This document shows, in pieces, positions 45,172-54,029 of a stretch of 64,000 nucleotides of DNA. The stretch lies in contig CAZQCF010000006.1 in assembly GCA_964592235.1 (NCBI GenBank), forward strand, positions 62,001 to 126,000, in the 5' to 3' direction. Made by a program: the position numbers and the translations under genes. The notes under the pieces were generated by a model that was not told the DNA's origin, did not search any database, and saw only the letters and a list, made by a program, of their open reading frames with translations. The stretch's first letter is position 1. Every line of letters begins with the position of its first letter. The DNA is from PLA3 sp964592235 (GTDB lineage: Bacteria > Planctomycetota > Phycisphaerae > UBA1845 > UTPLA1).

Positions 45172-45837
45172 TTATCGGTCATCCGTGGAGAGTACGACGT
45201 CCATGATCCCCGGGGCCTCCCAGTCCCAACGAGAATCCGTTGCCCAGCGCAGGGCCGCAAGCATGCCCGCGTATTCGCAGGCGCAGGCCAGCAGGGGTTC
45301 ATCGCCGGCGGCGTGAACCGGTTCGCCATAGACGCTGACGGGCAGGGCGAGGGCGATTTCATGCTCGGCCTGGAGCCCCGGGACGGCGCCGGGATTGGGA
45401 GTTTGACGGATGGCTATTTCGTGGCGCAGGCGCCAGAGGCCGCGCTGGACCTCGGCGAGCTTGGTCTGGATGTCGGCGCAGCAGCGGATCGACGCGGTCG
45501 GGGGGAGCGGATCGAAAACGATGGGCGCTTGTGAGTCGACGTGTGGGAAGAGCCAGCAGAGGGCGCAGAATTCGCCCCAGACCTGACGGAGCCGGAGCGA
45601 TATTTCGCCGGCTGTATATTTTTTGAGCGTGTGCGGGTCGATCAGAATTTCGCGCAACCGGCGCACCGGGCCGGGCGAGGGCGTTCGGATTTCGTGCAGC
45701 GAAGCGACCTCGCCGGTGTGACGGCACCACGCCACGCGCAGCGACACGACATTGGCCTGCACCGCGTGCGCCGCCGCCGCGATCTCATCGATGCCGCGTG
45801 GCGTCAGTGCCGATAAGACGTGCAGGTCCGTCGCCAT
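45172..45837 (-). CDS. Hypothetical protein (221 aa)
   Basis: No family recognised. The product begins MATDLHVLSALTPRGIDEIA and is a soluble, mixed protein with six Cys residues scattered (for example WCRHTGE, EFCALCWLFPH, IRCCADI, ACACEYAG), perhaps metal-binding. ATG 45837 is chosen; TATCAT lies 6 nt before it and there is no Shine-Dalgarno, so translation may be leaderless. A longer frame extends to 45963. The coding bias over the whole stretch and the Cys-rich, well-folded look argue that it is real. Confidence 0.55.
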   Translation of the reverse strand: MATDLHVLSALTPRGIDEIAAAAHAVQANVVSLRVAWCRHTGEVASLHEIRTPSPGPVRRLREILIDPHTLKKYTAGEISLRLRQVWGEFCALCWLFPHVDSQAPIVFDPLPPTASIRCCADIQTKLAEVQRGLWRLRHEIAIRQTPNPGAVPGLQAEHEIALALPVSVYGEPVHAAGDEPLLACACEYAGMLAALRWATDSRWDWEAPGIMDVVLSTDDR

Positions 45838-46115
45838 GATTCGATGATAAGGGGGTCGAGCAAAATCAGGGATCGTGCGATGTTTTCGGAACTTTTCGCG
45901 CGAGTTATCGGACATTGCGGTTGTTTGCGTTAACCTGTCACACATACTGGCGTTAGCACACACATGCCGGCTGATTGTTGGCTTGTCGCGACCTTGGGGC
46001 GCAAACGCTTGGCCAGATATAAGCGGCGTTTTTCAAAGAGGTTGCGACCGCTCACGGCTAGGCGAATCTGCTCAAAATAGTTGCTTCGGTTCCATGTCTG
46101 AAAGGCCGATTGGAC
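45838..46115. other. Intergenic stretch, nothing convincing
   Basis: AT-richer than the genes around it. Several short frames cross it without ribosome-binding sites. The only signals are the -10-like TATCAT for the minus gene and, further on, the promoter at 46116-46145. Confidence 0.4.
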
Positions 46116-46145
46116 TTGACGCGGAGCCTCGGATTTTGGTAACAT
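46116..46145 (+). promoter_or_regulatory. Promoter of the 1562-aa secreted protein gene
   Basis: TTGACG (46116-46121), an 18-bp spacer and TAACAT (46140-46145). It implies a leader of about 260 nt. Confidence 0.5.
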
Positions 46146-46332
46146 GCGTGTAATCGTCCGAGATGCCCCCGGGGATTCCCGCTCCCGAACGGCCTCGCAC
46201 GAAGGGATGGGAAGCAGTTTTTTTAGACGAACGTGGTTTTCTCGGCCGCCGCGCGTGCGACGGCTTTGATGTGTTTGAACGTGAGTGGGAACAAACTGCA
46301 AGAGGGTGGTCTAATCAGACAGAGCAAGGCGT

Positions 46333-46356
46333 GTTCGATGCCGGAGTGCATCGAAC
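46333..46356 (+). promoter_or_regulatory. Leader hairpin of the secreted-protein gene
   Basis: A 9-bp perfect stem (GTTCGATGC with GCATCGAAC) and 6-nt loop ends 54 nt before the ATG. It could stabilise the mRNA or control its translation; no T-tract follows. Confidence 0.4.
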
Positions 46357-46410
46357 CAAGCCCCATGTTCTCCCGTTTTGATGGATCCATTTTTTAAGGA
46401 GCAGGTGTCC

Positions 46411-49400
46411 ATGAGTAACGCAAGAGGCTTTAAGACGCTGTGGATGACGGCGTGCATGTGTTGCGCCATCATCGCCAACACGACGTGGACGGCAAAGGCC
46501 GACTCGACCGACAAGTCGAGCTCGGCTTCTGTTGTTTCACAGGCGGGCCAGCCGACGGTCGCCGACGCGGCGACGCCGGTTGATTGGGCTGCTGCCAGCG
46601 GCATGACTCCCGTGCTGGCCGATCCGGGTCGCGTGATTCCGGTCGATCTGTCCGGCATCGGCGGCGAAGGCACGGAAGGAGCCGACCCGCGCGGTTCCTG
46701 CGTCACCATTTACAACAACATGCTGGGTGCCACTTCGGCCTACATCATCGTAGGTTCGGACCGCATCACGGCCGACACCTGCACCATGGCTGGCACCAAT
46801 CGTTTCGTGTGCCAGATCACGGTGTTCGTCGGTTCGTTCGGCGGCATCCCGGCCTTCCCCCTCCGCGTTCAGATCTGGAACAACACGTCGCCGTTCTGCC
46901 CGCTGGCCGGTGCTGTGCTGTTTGCCGAGAACATCAACCTGACGGTCTCACCCACCTTCCACAACGAAGTTTACGCATTCCCCGATGTCTTGATCCCCAA
47001 TACGGTCAACATCGGTCTGGTCACGCCCGTTGCCACGTCGGCCGGCAGCGGCCCGGCGTGGGCGATCACGCGCGACTTCAGCGGCGCGGGTGAAATCGGA
47101 TCCAGCGGCGACGTGTTCCTCGAGCAGGATCCTCCCGCTCCAGATGGCTGCTCGGTCACGGCTTACTTCTTCGGTGGCAATCCGATTGCGAACTTCGGTA
47201 TTGATATTCAAGCCGGTCCGGGTCCCGACGGCGCCTGCTGCAACCAGCAGACGGCTGTCTGTACCGACCCGACGCCGCTTGGCAATTGTCTGGACTACTT
47301 CCATCGCTGGACCGAAGGCACCTGTGCCGAGGCCGATCCTTGCATCCTCTGCAACGTGATCCAGGGCACCGACGCCAATCCGAACACGATCGATTGCAAT
47401 GCCAACATCGTGGACAACGAGCCGAATTGTGCGGCGAACTATGTGGACACGACCAACAGCGGTTGTGCCTTCTCGCCGGATCCCAACAACCCGAACTTCA
47501 CGAACGTCCAGTGTGGCGATCGCGTCTTCGGCACGATGGGAACCTACACCTTCCAGAACGGAACGGTGGTTGAGAATCGCCGCGACAACGACTACTACCG
47601 CTTCACGCTGACGAGCACGTCGCGCGTCACGTGGACGGTCACCAGCGAGGCGGGCGCCAACGCCCAGCTCTTCATCCCGGTTCCTCCGGGTCCGTGTAAC
47701 CTCGTGGCTCCGGCTGGCCCGGGCGATACCGCGTCGGGTACGTCGGGCGCCGGTTGTCTGCCGGCCGTTGCGACGGCTTGTCTGCCTCCGGGCACGTACT
47801 ACGCCGTGGCCCGCACCCCGACCACGGTCGGCTTCCCCTGCGGTATCGAGTACTGCGGCGTGCTGACTTGTGTGCCGTGTGACTTGGTCGATGGCGCCTG
47901 CTGTCTGCCGTCGGGTTGCGTCGATGATCCGAATGACCCGCAAGGCCGCACGAATGCCATTGGTTGTGTTCTCGCCGGCGGCGTGTACCAGGGCGATGGC
48001 ACGACCTGCGGTTCGGTCACCTGTCCGGCCCCGCCGACCAACGAAACCTGTCTGACGAAGATCACGCTGACGAACAGCAGCGTCATGGTCGCGTTCGACA
48101 CGACCTTTGCGGTAACGGAAAGCACCACGACAACCGCGACCTGTGAAAACGGTCCGGTTCCGATGTTCCGCGATATGTGGTGGGACTATCGCCCCACCGT
48201 CTCGAACGTGCCGGCCGGCGTTGTTGCTGGTCGTCTCGTGGTGAGCACGTACGACTCCTGCGTTGACACGCGCGTGGCAGTCTACCGCGTCGAATGCGGT
48301 GATCCCCAGGGTACGCAGTGTGCCAACCTCGAGGAAATCGGCTGCAACGACGACATCAACGTCAATCGCGGCAACTTCGCTTCGTACCTCGCGATCTCGG
48401 ACATCGGCGGCGGCGGTCCTCCGGCCGTCGGCGAGTGCTTCAAGATTCGCGTTGGTACCTTCGACGAGACCGACGACAATCGCGGTCCTGGCATGTTGAG
48501 GATCGACTTCGTGCCGGTTGCGAACTTCCCGTGGACGCCGAATGCCGGCCGCTGCTGCTGGCCGGATGGCGGCTGTGCGATCACGACGGGTGACCAGTCG
48601 ACCTGCGAGCAGGACGGTGGTTACTTCACGCTGGTCTATGACCCGACGGAAGGCGACCCGACGCTGTCAACCATCGCGGGCATCGGCTGCAAGACGGTTC
48701 CGTGTCCGGCGGTGGGCGAGGCGTGCTTCAAGCCGTTCCGCCTGGCCGGTCCCGATGGTCAGGGCCCCGAGCTGCTTCCGGGCGGCTTCGGCACCACGAC
48801 CAAGGCCGTTCGCAAGCGGTCGTTCTTCAAGTACCAGATCCCGGTCACGGCAACGCCGGGCCAGGGCATCACGTTCAGCACCTGCGGTTCGGACTTTGAC
48901 ACGGTGATCGCGATCTATGCGGACGGCGTGTTGGATCCGACGACCGGTGAGTGCGTCGGCACGCCGGAAGTCACCAACGACGACTGCTCGCCGAACGAAG
49001 TGTCCGGTGTCACGGCACAGGGCATTGCTTCCTGCTTCGGTGGTGCGGAAGTTGACTCGTGCCTCTGTGTGACGGTTGGCTCCACGCCGGCGTCGCCGTT
49101 CTTCCCGGGTAACTTCATCTTTGTCGAGGTCGGCGCGTTCAACAACATCGCGAACTCGCCGCTGGCGACAATTGATCCGGTTCCCGAGAACTGCGGAACA
49201 CCGGTTCTGCTCTCGCTCACGGTCACGTCCTCGGCCCAGTGCTTCGCCTGTGCGATCACCTGTCCGGGCGGCGGTGTGCCGGAGAACGAGCCGGTTTGTG
49301 CGGCGAACTATGTGGACACGACCAACGGCGGCTGCAACAGCACCCCGAACGTGTTCAAGACGATCACCTGCAACAGCACGGTCTGCGGCGAGGCGGGAAC

Positions 49401-51099
49401 CTACACCTTCCTCGACGGAACCGTCACGCAGAACCGACGTGACACCGACTGGTACCGCCTGTCGGTGGCGAATGCCAGCACGCTGAACGTCACGTTCAAC
49501 GGCGGCTTCCGCGGCATCACGTCGATCTTCAAGATCGACAACCCGGGTGACCCCTGTGCCGGCGATCTGTTCGGCATTGCGTCGGCCACGGCGGGCGCCG
49601 CTTGCGAAGACACGGACATCTCGGCGGCCGTCTGCCCCGGTGAGTACCTCATTATCGTGGTACCCAACGTCTTCTCGGGTATTGATTGTGGAACGGATTA
49701 CCTCTTGACCGTCAATTGTGCGGCCGCCCCGGCGCAGGTCTGCTGCAAGGGTGACATGAACAACGACGGCAAGCGCAACGGTCTGGACGTGAGGCTGTTC
49801 GTCAAGAACATGCTCGCTCCCCCGATCGCTCTGTTCCCGATTGATGGCTGTTACAACCTGAACACGTGCCGGGCCGACATCAATGGTGACTACGCCATTA
49901 CGACGGCCGACGTGCCGGGCTTTGTGAACCTGTTGCTGACCGGTGCGGATTGTCCGGCGGTCGGCACCTGTGTGGATCCTGCCAAGTGCCACCTGACCAC
50001 GTCGGACGGTGGTGCGGTCAGTGCGTTGAGCGCGGCCCTCGGCTGCAATCAGCGGACGACCGACGACTTCCGCCCGAACGTCAGCGGTACGATCACCAGC
50101 GTCTGCTGGCATGGGTTCTACCTGAACCTGGCTGGCGGCACGGCCTGTTCGAATCAGGCCGGCACGGGCGATGATTTCCGCATCACCATCTTCAACGACA
50201 ACGCCGGTGTCCCGGGCAGCGTGCTGTCCGGTCCGCATGCGGTGGCGCCGACGAAGACGGCGGACGGATTCATCCCGCCGATCGGCAGCTTCGGCCAGGC
50301 CACGCAGTGGCGCTACGAAGCGACGATCCCGGGCGTGAACGTCACGGCGGGCACGTGCTACTGGATCGAGATCGTCAACAACACGACCGGCACGTGCTGC
50401 TGGCTGTGGTCGCTGGCTGGTACGGCCAACAACGTCTCGGCCTCGCGGCTGGGCGGTACGGCTGGTCAGGCCAACTACACGGCGGGTGACCTGTTGAGTG
50501 GTGACTTCGCGTTCTGTCTGGACAACATCCGCATCGACAAGCAGGACTGTGGCCTGCCGCAAGGCCGCTGCTGCTACACGGTCGGACCGAACATCCTGTG
50601 TCAGAACAGCGACGAGCCGACGTGTCTGAACCTGATCGGCGGCACGTGGACCCTGGGCCAGAACTGCACGAATAATCCGTGCCCGCAGCTGGCTCCGGAC
50701 AACTGTGCCGACGCCGCGCCGCTCACGCTGAACGTTCCGAAGGATGGAACGACGGCGGGTCTGACGCCCAGCGCTGGTCTGGTTCCCTCGTGTGAGTCCA
50801 CCGGCACCGGTCAGAACACTGCACCGGACGGCTGGTACACCTATACCGCCACGGTCACCGGCCCGCACACCGTCTCGGGTTGTGCGGATCCGGACCCTGT
50901 GTACGACATGATCATGGTCGTGTACAGCGGCGCGTGCGGCAGCCTGACGGAAGTCGGTTGCTCGGACGACGAGTGTGGCCCGGTTGCGGGCGACTCGACC
51001 GTCACGTGGAATGCCGTCAACGGCACGACCTACCGGATCAGAATGACCGGCTGGCACGGCTCGTCGGGCGCCTTCCAGATCGTGGTCACCCAGCCGTAA
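46411..51099 (+). CDS. Large secreted Cys-rich modular protein with dockerin
   Basis: A 1562-aa exported protein with a signal peptide (LWMTACMCCAIIANTTWTAK then A). It is built of repeats. Four Cys-rich modules begin DGACC or GRCC (near residues 270, 495, 710, 1385; for example DGACCLPSGCVDDPNDPQG and GRCCYTVGPNILCQNSDEPT). Two copies of an NEPxCAANYVDTTN-GGC module lead PPC-like beta domains. A dockerin (KGDMNNDGKRNGLDVRLFVK; CRADINGDYAITTADVPGFV) is near residue 1110-1185. A final beta domain ends VVTQP. ATG 46411 has AAGGAG 9 nt upstream. Codon use is less GC-rich than in neighbours. Probably a highly expressed surface or envelope protein, since promoter, leader hairpin and terminator are all strong. 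Confidence 0.85.
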   Translation: MSNARGFKTLWMTACMCCAIIANTTWTAKADSTDKSSSASVVSQAGQPTVADAATPVDWAAASGMTPVLADPGRVIPVDLSGIGGEGTEGADPRGSCVTIYNNMLGATSAYIIVGSDRITADTCTMAGTNRFVCQITVFVGSFGGIPAFPLRVQIWNNTSPFCPLAGAVLFAENINLTVSPTFHNEVYAFPDVLIPNTVNIGLVTPVATSAGSGPAWAITRDFSGAGEIGSSGDVFLEQDPPAPDGCSVTAYFFGGNPIANFGIDIQAGPGPDGACCNQQTAVCTDPTPLGNCLDYFHRWTEGTCAEADPCILCNVIQGTDANPNTIDCNANIVDNEPNCAANYVDTTNSGCAFSPDPNNPNFTNVQCGDRVFGTMGTYTFQNGTVVENRRDNDYYRFTLTSTSRVTWTVTSEAGANAQLFIPVPPGPCNLVAPAGPGDTASGTSGAGCLPAVATACLPPGTYYAVARTPTTVGFPCGIEYCGVLTCVPCDLVDGACCLPSGCVDDPNDPQGRTNAIGCVLAGGVYQGDGTTCGSVTCPAPPTNETCLTKITLTNSSVMVAFDTTFAVTESTTTTATCENGPVPMFRDMWWDYRPTVSNVPAGVVAGRLVVSTYDSCVDTRVAVYRVECGDPQGTQCANLEEIGCNDDINVNRGNFASYLAISDIGGGGPPAVGECFKIRVGTFDETDDNRGPGMLRIDFVPVANFPWTPNAGRCCWPDGGCAITTGDQSTCEQDGGYFTLVYDPTEGDPTLSTIAGIGCKTVPCPAVGEACFKPFRLAGPDGQGPELLPGGFGTTTKAVRKRSFFKYQIPVTATPGQGITFSTCGSDFDTVIAIYADGVLDPTTGECVGTPEVTNDDCSPNEVSGVTAQGIASCFGGAEVDSCLCVTVGSTPASPFFPGNFIFVEVGAFNNIANSPLATIDPVPENCGTPVLLSLTVTSSAQCFACAITCPGGGVPENEPVCAANYVDTTNGGCNSTPNVFKTITCNSTVCGEAGTYTFLDGTVTQNRRDTDWYRLSVANASTLNVTFNGGFRGITSIFKIDNPGDPCAGDLFGIASATAGAACEDTDISAAVCPGEYLIIVVPNVFSGIDCGTDYLLTVNCAAAPAQVCCKGDMNNDGKRNGLDVRLFVKNMLAPPIALFPIDGCYNLNTCRADINGDYAITTADVPGFVNLLLTGADCPAVGTCVDPAKCHLTTSDGGAVSALSAALGCNQRTTDDFRPNVSGTITSVCWHGFYLNLAGGTACSNQAGTGDDFRITIFNDNAGVPGSVLSGPHAVAPTKTADGFIPPIGSFGQATQWRYEATIPGVNVTAGTCYWIEIVNNTTGTCCWLWSLAGTANNVSASRLGGTAGQANYTAGDLLSGDFAFCLDNIRIDKQDCGLPQGRCCYTVGPNILCQNSDEPTCLNLIGGTWTLGQNCTNNPCPQLAPDNCADAAPLTLNVPKDGTTAGLTPSAGLVPSCESTGTGQNTAPDGWYTYTATVTGPHTVSGCADPDPVYDMIMVVYSGACGSLTEVGCSDDECGPVAGDSTVTWNAVNGTTYRIRMTGWHGSSGAFQIVVTQP

Positions 51100-51132
51100 T
51101 TCGGTTGAGTTGACGCGATAAGTTGTTCAACC

Positions 51133-51174
51133 CCGCGGCCTCTGAAGGGCGACCTTCAGGGGCCGCGGTTTTTT
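51133..51174 (+). terminator. Rho-independent terminator of the secreted-protein gene
   Basis: A 16-bp stem (CCGCGGCCTCTGAAGG with CCTTCAGGGGCCGCGG, one wobble) with a 4-nt loop is followed by TTTTTT (51169-51174), 34 nt after the stop codon. Confidence 0.92.
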
Positions 51175-51225
51175 ATGCGCGAGCGGAATCGCGTCGCGTC
51201 GTCGAGCGCCATTCCGCGAAATGAG

Positions 51226-51253
51226 AAAGCCCCAGGCAAATGCCTGGGGCTTT
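51226..51253 (-). terminator. Bidirectional-type hairpin, probable terminator of the MmgE/PrpD gene
   Basis: A perfect 13-bp stem (AAAGCCCCAGGCA with TGCCTGGGGCTTT) and 2-nt loop. The T-tract is short on both strands. It lies between convergent genes. Confidence 0.5.
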
Positions 51254-51299
51254 GAGAGAAATGCGATTGCGACGCGGCGCCGGCAATGCAAGGGAATTG

Positions 51300-51400
51300 A
51301 TTATCTGATCCTCACGTCATGCAGCGAAGCGGACGCTGCCATCGAATGCTGTGAAGCAGACGCTGCAATTTGCTCCTTGCCAAGCAGGCGCAGAGAACCA
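51300..51400. repeat. Degenerate tandem repeat
   Basis: GAAGCGGACGCTGCCATCGA is followed by the related GAAGCAGACGCTGCAATTTG about 33 bp later. Nothing else is visible between the hairpin and the end of the MmgE/PrpD gene. Confidence 0.3.
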
Positions 51401-51437
51401 AGCAGTACAATTCACAAGCTGCCACTCACGCGGCGAA

Positions 51438-52811
51438 TCACTTCGAAACCGGAAACGCCCAGAGCTTGCGGACGTCTCGCGCCTTATCGAGCGACCACAT
51501 CTGATCGAGCAGCTTGCGCTGCAGGCGCTCGGGAATCACGCTGTCGGCAAGTGTCGAGAACTTGTACTCGACCTCGTCATCGGTCATCGGGTTGCCGGCG
51601 TGGCCGCGGGGATAGGTGACGGTCATCTGATAGACACGGCCGTCCTTCATGTGCAGCTTCAGGCGATTGGGAATGCCGTCGGGGTAGCCGGCGTTCAGGT
51701 CGTCGGCCTCGACGATGGTGGTGTTGTCGAGCAGGTCGAGATACTTTTTGTTGGTGAACTTCTTGGGTGAGAACGTTTCTCGGGTCACGTCGCCGTCGAT
51801 CAGCGCGGCGATGGTCATGTAGCCCATGCTGTGATCGGCGGTCTCCCGGCTCGTGGGCCGCCACTTCTCCGGCTCGCTGCCGATGATGGACACGGCGGCC
51901 TCAAACGATTCCATCTCAAGCTTCGCGATGTCTCGCCATGTGTACCCATCGGCCATGAACTGCTTGCGGATTTGCAGGGCGGCGTCGATGGAACTTTGGG
52001 CGTGATACTCGGCGGGCCAGAACTTGATGTAGGTCTTGTTGATCATGTACCCGCCGGACTTGGAGCCGAGCTGCACGTCGAACGGCGTCTTGGTCAGCAT
52101 CTTGAAGACGCCCTTGGGGCCTTCGAAGATCTCGTGCGGGCCGGTGAAGCCCTGTCGCGCGAGATTCGCGGCGAAGACCGCATTGCGGCAGGCATTGGAG
52201 AAGGCACAGGCCTTCCACATGGAGATCTGCCCGGTGCGGGTCTGGCGCGTCGCGATGTTGCAGACGCCGGCCAGTCCCTGGGCGTGGATCATCTCTTCAA
52301 CGGACATGCCCCAGAGCTTGGCCGCGCCGAGCGTGGCGCTGAACGCGCCGTAGGTGACGTGGTCGAATCCGTGCGCGCGAAGCGAGGCCGCATCGCATAG
52401 CCGACACTGGATTTCGTAGGCGATGATGGTGGCGAGGATCATGTCTTTCCCGGAACGATTGGCACTTTGCGCGACGGCGAGTGTGGCGGCGATATTATCG
52501 GACGGGTGTGCCGGTTCCTTCGACAGGTAGGTGTCGTTGTAGTCCAGGTATCGAATGTGCGCGCCGTTGGCGAAGGCTGCGAGGTCGGGCGTCGTTTGCA
52601 GGTTGGTGCCGACGACGACGGAACCGCCTTTCTTGATGGGCAGCGCCGCGGCGGTTGCCCGGGCGATGGTCGCGGGCTTGGATTTGTAGGCGCCCAGGGC
52701 CGTGCCCAGCGAATCGATGAACCGCCGCTTGCATTCGTGGATCGCTTCTTTGGACAGGTCGGAGTACTTGAGTTTGTGGGTCCAGCGGGCGAGTTTTTCC
52801 GCGAGCAACAT
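51438..52811 (-). CDS. MmgE/PrpD family protein
   Basis: A 457-aa member of the MmgE/PrpD family (2-methylcitrate dehydratase and relatives), cytoplasmic. Family features: HECKRRFIDSLGTALGAYKS, FANGAHIRYLDYNDTYLSKE and then HPSDNIAATLAVAQ, SATLGAAKLWGMSVEEMIHA, and KFWPAEYHAQSSIDAALQIR, followed by a C-terminal domain with DHSMGYMTIAALIDGDVTRE. It would dehydrate a tricarboxylic or related acid, but the family also includes decarboxylases and isomerases, so the substrate is open. AAAGGA lies 10 nt before the ATG. It is divergent from the MBL gene and near acyl-CoA dehydrogenases. Confidence 0.88.
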   Translation of the reverse strand: MLLAEKLARWTHKLKYSDLSKEAIHECKRRFIDSLGTALGAYKSKPATIARATAAALPIKKGGSVVVGTNLQTTPDLAAFANGAHIRYLDYNDTYLSKEPAHPSDNIAATLAVAQSANRSGKDMILATIIAYEIQCRLCDAASLRAHGFDHVTYGAFSATLGAAKLWGMSVEEMIHAQGLAGVCNIATRQTRTGQISMWKACAFSNACRNAVFAANLARQGFTGPHEIFEGPKGVFKMLTKTPFDVQLGSKSGGYMINKTYIKFWPAEYHAQSSIDAALQIRKQFMADGYTWRDIAKLEMESFEAAVSIIGSEPEKWRPTSRETADHSMGYMTIAALIDGDVTRETFSPKKFTNKKYLDLLDNTTIVEADDLNAGYPDGIPNRLKLHMKDGRVYQMTVTYPRGHAGNPMTDDEVEYKFSTLADSVIPERLQRKLLDQMWSLDKARDVRKLWAFPVSK

Positions 52812-52860
52812 GGGGTGAACGTCCTTTCGTTGATTGGGGCGTAATTGAAATCGGGCCGCG

Positions 52861-52888
52861 ATTATAGCGATCCGGCGGGGGAATCAAA
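52861..52888 (-). promoter_or_regulatory. Promoter of the MmgE/PrpD gene
   Basis: On the minus strand TTTGAT (52888-52883), a 16-bp spacer and a consensus TATAAT (52866-52861), about 50 bp before the ATG. Confidence 0.65.
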
Positions 52889-52914
52889 GACGTCATCGCC
52901 GTGCAGCCGAGCGA

Positions 52915-52943
52915 TTGATTCGGTTTCAGCCAGTCACTATAAA
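52915..52943 (+). promoter_or_regulatory. Promoter of the MBL-fold gene (leaderless)
   Basis: TTGATT (52915-52920), a 17-bp spacer and TATAAA (52938-52943). The ATG follows 7 nt after the -10, so transcription should start at or next to the A of ATG. Confidence 0.65.
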
Positions 52944-52950
52944 CGAGTCT

Positions 52951-53859
52951 ATGAGCAGTGCGACGACATCAACAAATCAGGCCCGGACCGGCCCGACGGC
53001 GACGCCGCCGGTTCTTCAGCTCGGCGAGATGCGGCTCACGCTGCTTGATGGCGGCGGGCTGTGGCTGGATGGCGGGGCGATGTTCGGCATCATTCCGAAG
53101 CCGCTGTGGTCGAAGCTCGTGGAAGTCGATGAGTCGAACCGCATTCCCCTCGCGACGACCTGCGTGATGGTCGAAACGGGCGGCCGGCGAATTCTGATTG
53201 AAACGGGCGTCGGCGCGGCGTCGAAGTTCGAGGAGAAGGAGCGGGGGTTCTTCCGATTGTCGCCCTTTGCATTGGTGAACTCACTGAAAGCGGCGCAGAT
53301 CGACCCGGCCACGATTGATACAGTGATCCTGACGCACCTGCACTTCGATCACGCCGGCGGCGGCACGGTTGAGGACGGACGGGGCGGATTCGCTCCCACG
53401 TTTCCGAGCGCAACCTACATCGTGCAACGCGGCGAGTGGGATGACGCGGTCAACAACCACGCCGTGATGACCGGTACATACCGCAGGGAGAATCTCGCAC
53501 CGTTGGAAAGTGCCGGCGTTTTGTCACTCGCCGCGGGGGAGGCCGAGATCGCGCCGGGGGTTTCGGTGCGGCCGATGCCGGGGCACACGCGACATCAGCA
53601 AGGCGTGGTCCTTCGCGGCGGCGGCGAGACGATTGTGCTGCCGGCCGACCTGATGCCGACCTCCGCGCACGTCGGCTTGCGGTACAACATGGCCTACGAC
53701 CTGCTGCCGCATGAAAACATGCTGGCCAAGGGCCGCCTGCTGGATGAGGCGGCACGCGGTGGTTGGGGATTGCTGCTGGGCCAGGACCCCCGTCATCCGT
53801 TGTGGCGAGTTGATTGTGACGCGAAGGGTCGCTACCGACTCGATCCGTGGCGGGGCTGA
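52951..53859 (+). CDS. MBL-fold metallohydrolase
   Basis: A 302-aa metallo-beta-lactamase-fold hydrolase. Metal-site motifs in order: VILTHLHFDHAGGG (HxHxDH), RPMPGHTRHQQGV, and VLPADLMPTSAHV (bridging Asp). The N-terminal segment LTLLDGGGLWLDGGAMFGII and CVMVETGGRRILIETGVGA is of the lactonase/GumP-like (quorum-lactonase type) branch, so hydrolysis of a lactone or ester is plausible but unproven. No Shine-Dalgarno; a good promoter sits immediately upstream. Divergent from MmgE/PrpD. Confidence 0.87.
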   Translation: MSSATTSTNQARTGPTATPPVLQLGEMRLTLLDGGGLWLDGGAMFGIIPKPLWSKLVEVDESNRIPLATTCVMVETGGRRILIETGVGAASKFEEKERGFFRLSPFALVNSLKAAQIDPATIDTVILTHLHFDHAGGGTVEDGRGGFAPTFPSATYIVQRGEWDDAVNNHAVMTGTYRRENLAPLESAGVLSLAAGEAEIAPGVSVRPMPGHTRHQQGVVLRGGGETIVLPADLMPTSAHVGLRYNMAYDLLPHENMLAKGRLLDEAARGGWGLLLGQDPRHPLWRVDCDAKGRYRLDPWRG

Positions 53860-53910
53860 TTAATTTGCCGGCGGATCGGTTCTTGAAGAAGCTGATGGTC
53901 GGCGTGGGCT

Positions 53911-53938
53911 TTGACCGCGGGCGATGCCGGTTTATAAT
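53911..53938 (+). promoter_or_regulatory. Promoter of the acyl-CoA dehydrogenase operon
   Basis: TTGACC (53911-53916), a 16-bp spacer and TATAAT (53933-53938), with a leader of about 85 nt that contains a GGGGC-CTGC-GCCCC hairpin (53996-54009). Confidence 0.7.
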
Positions 53939-54029
53939 CGTGGCTGGATCGCCGGTTCTGCATCGCGTAACCCATTGTCATGCAGATTGATACAAGGGGC
54001 CTGCGCCCCGTCCACTCGAAGTGTGCAAC

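Noticed and set aside
48667..51057. A 796-codon open frame antisense to the Cys-rich secreted protein
   Set aside because: Arg/Val/Asp-rich shadow without domains; the plus strand holds the signal peptide, dockerin and terminator.
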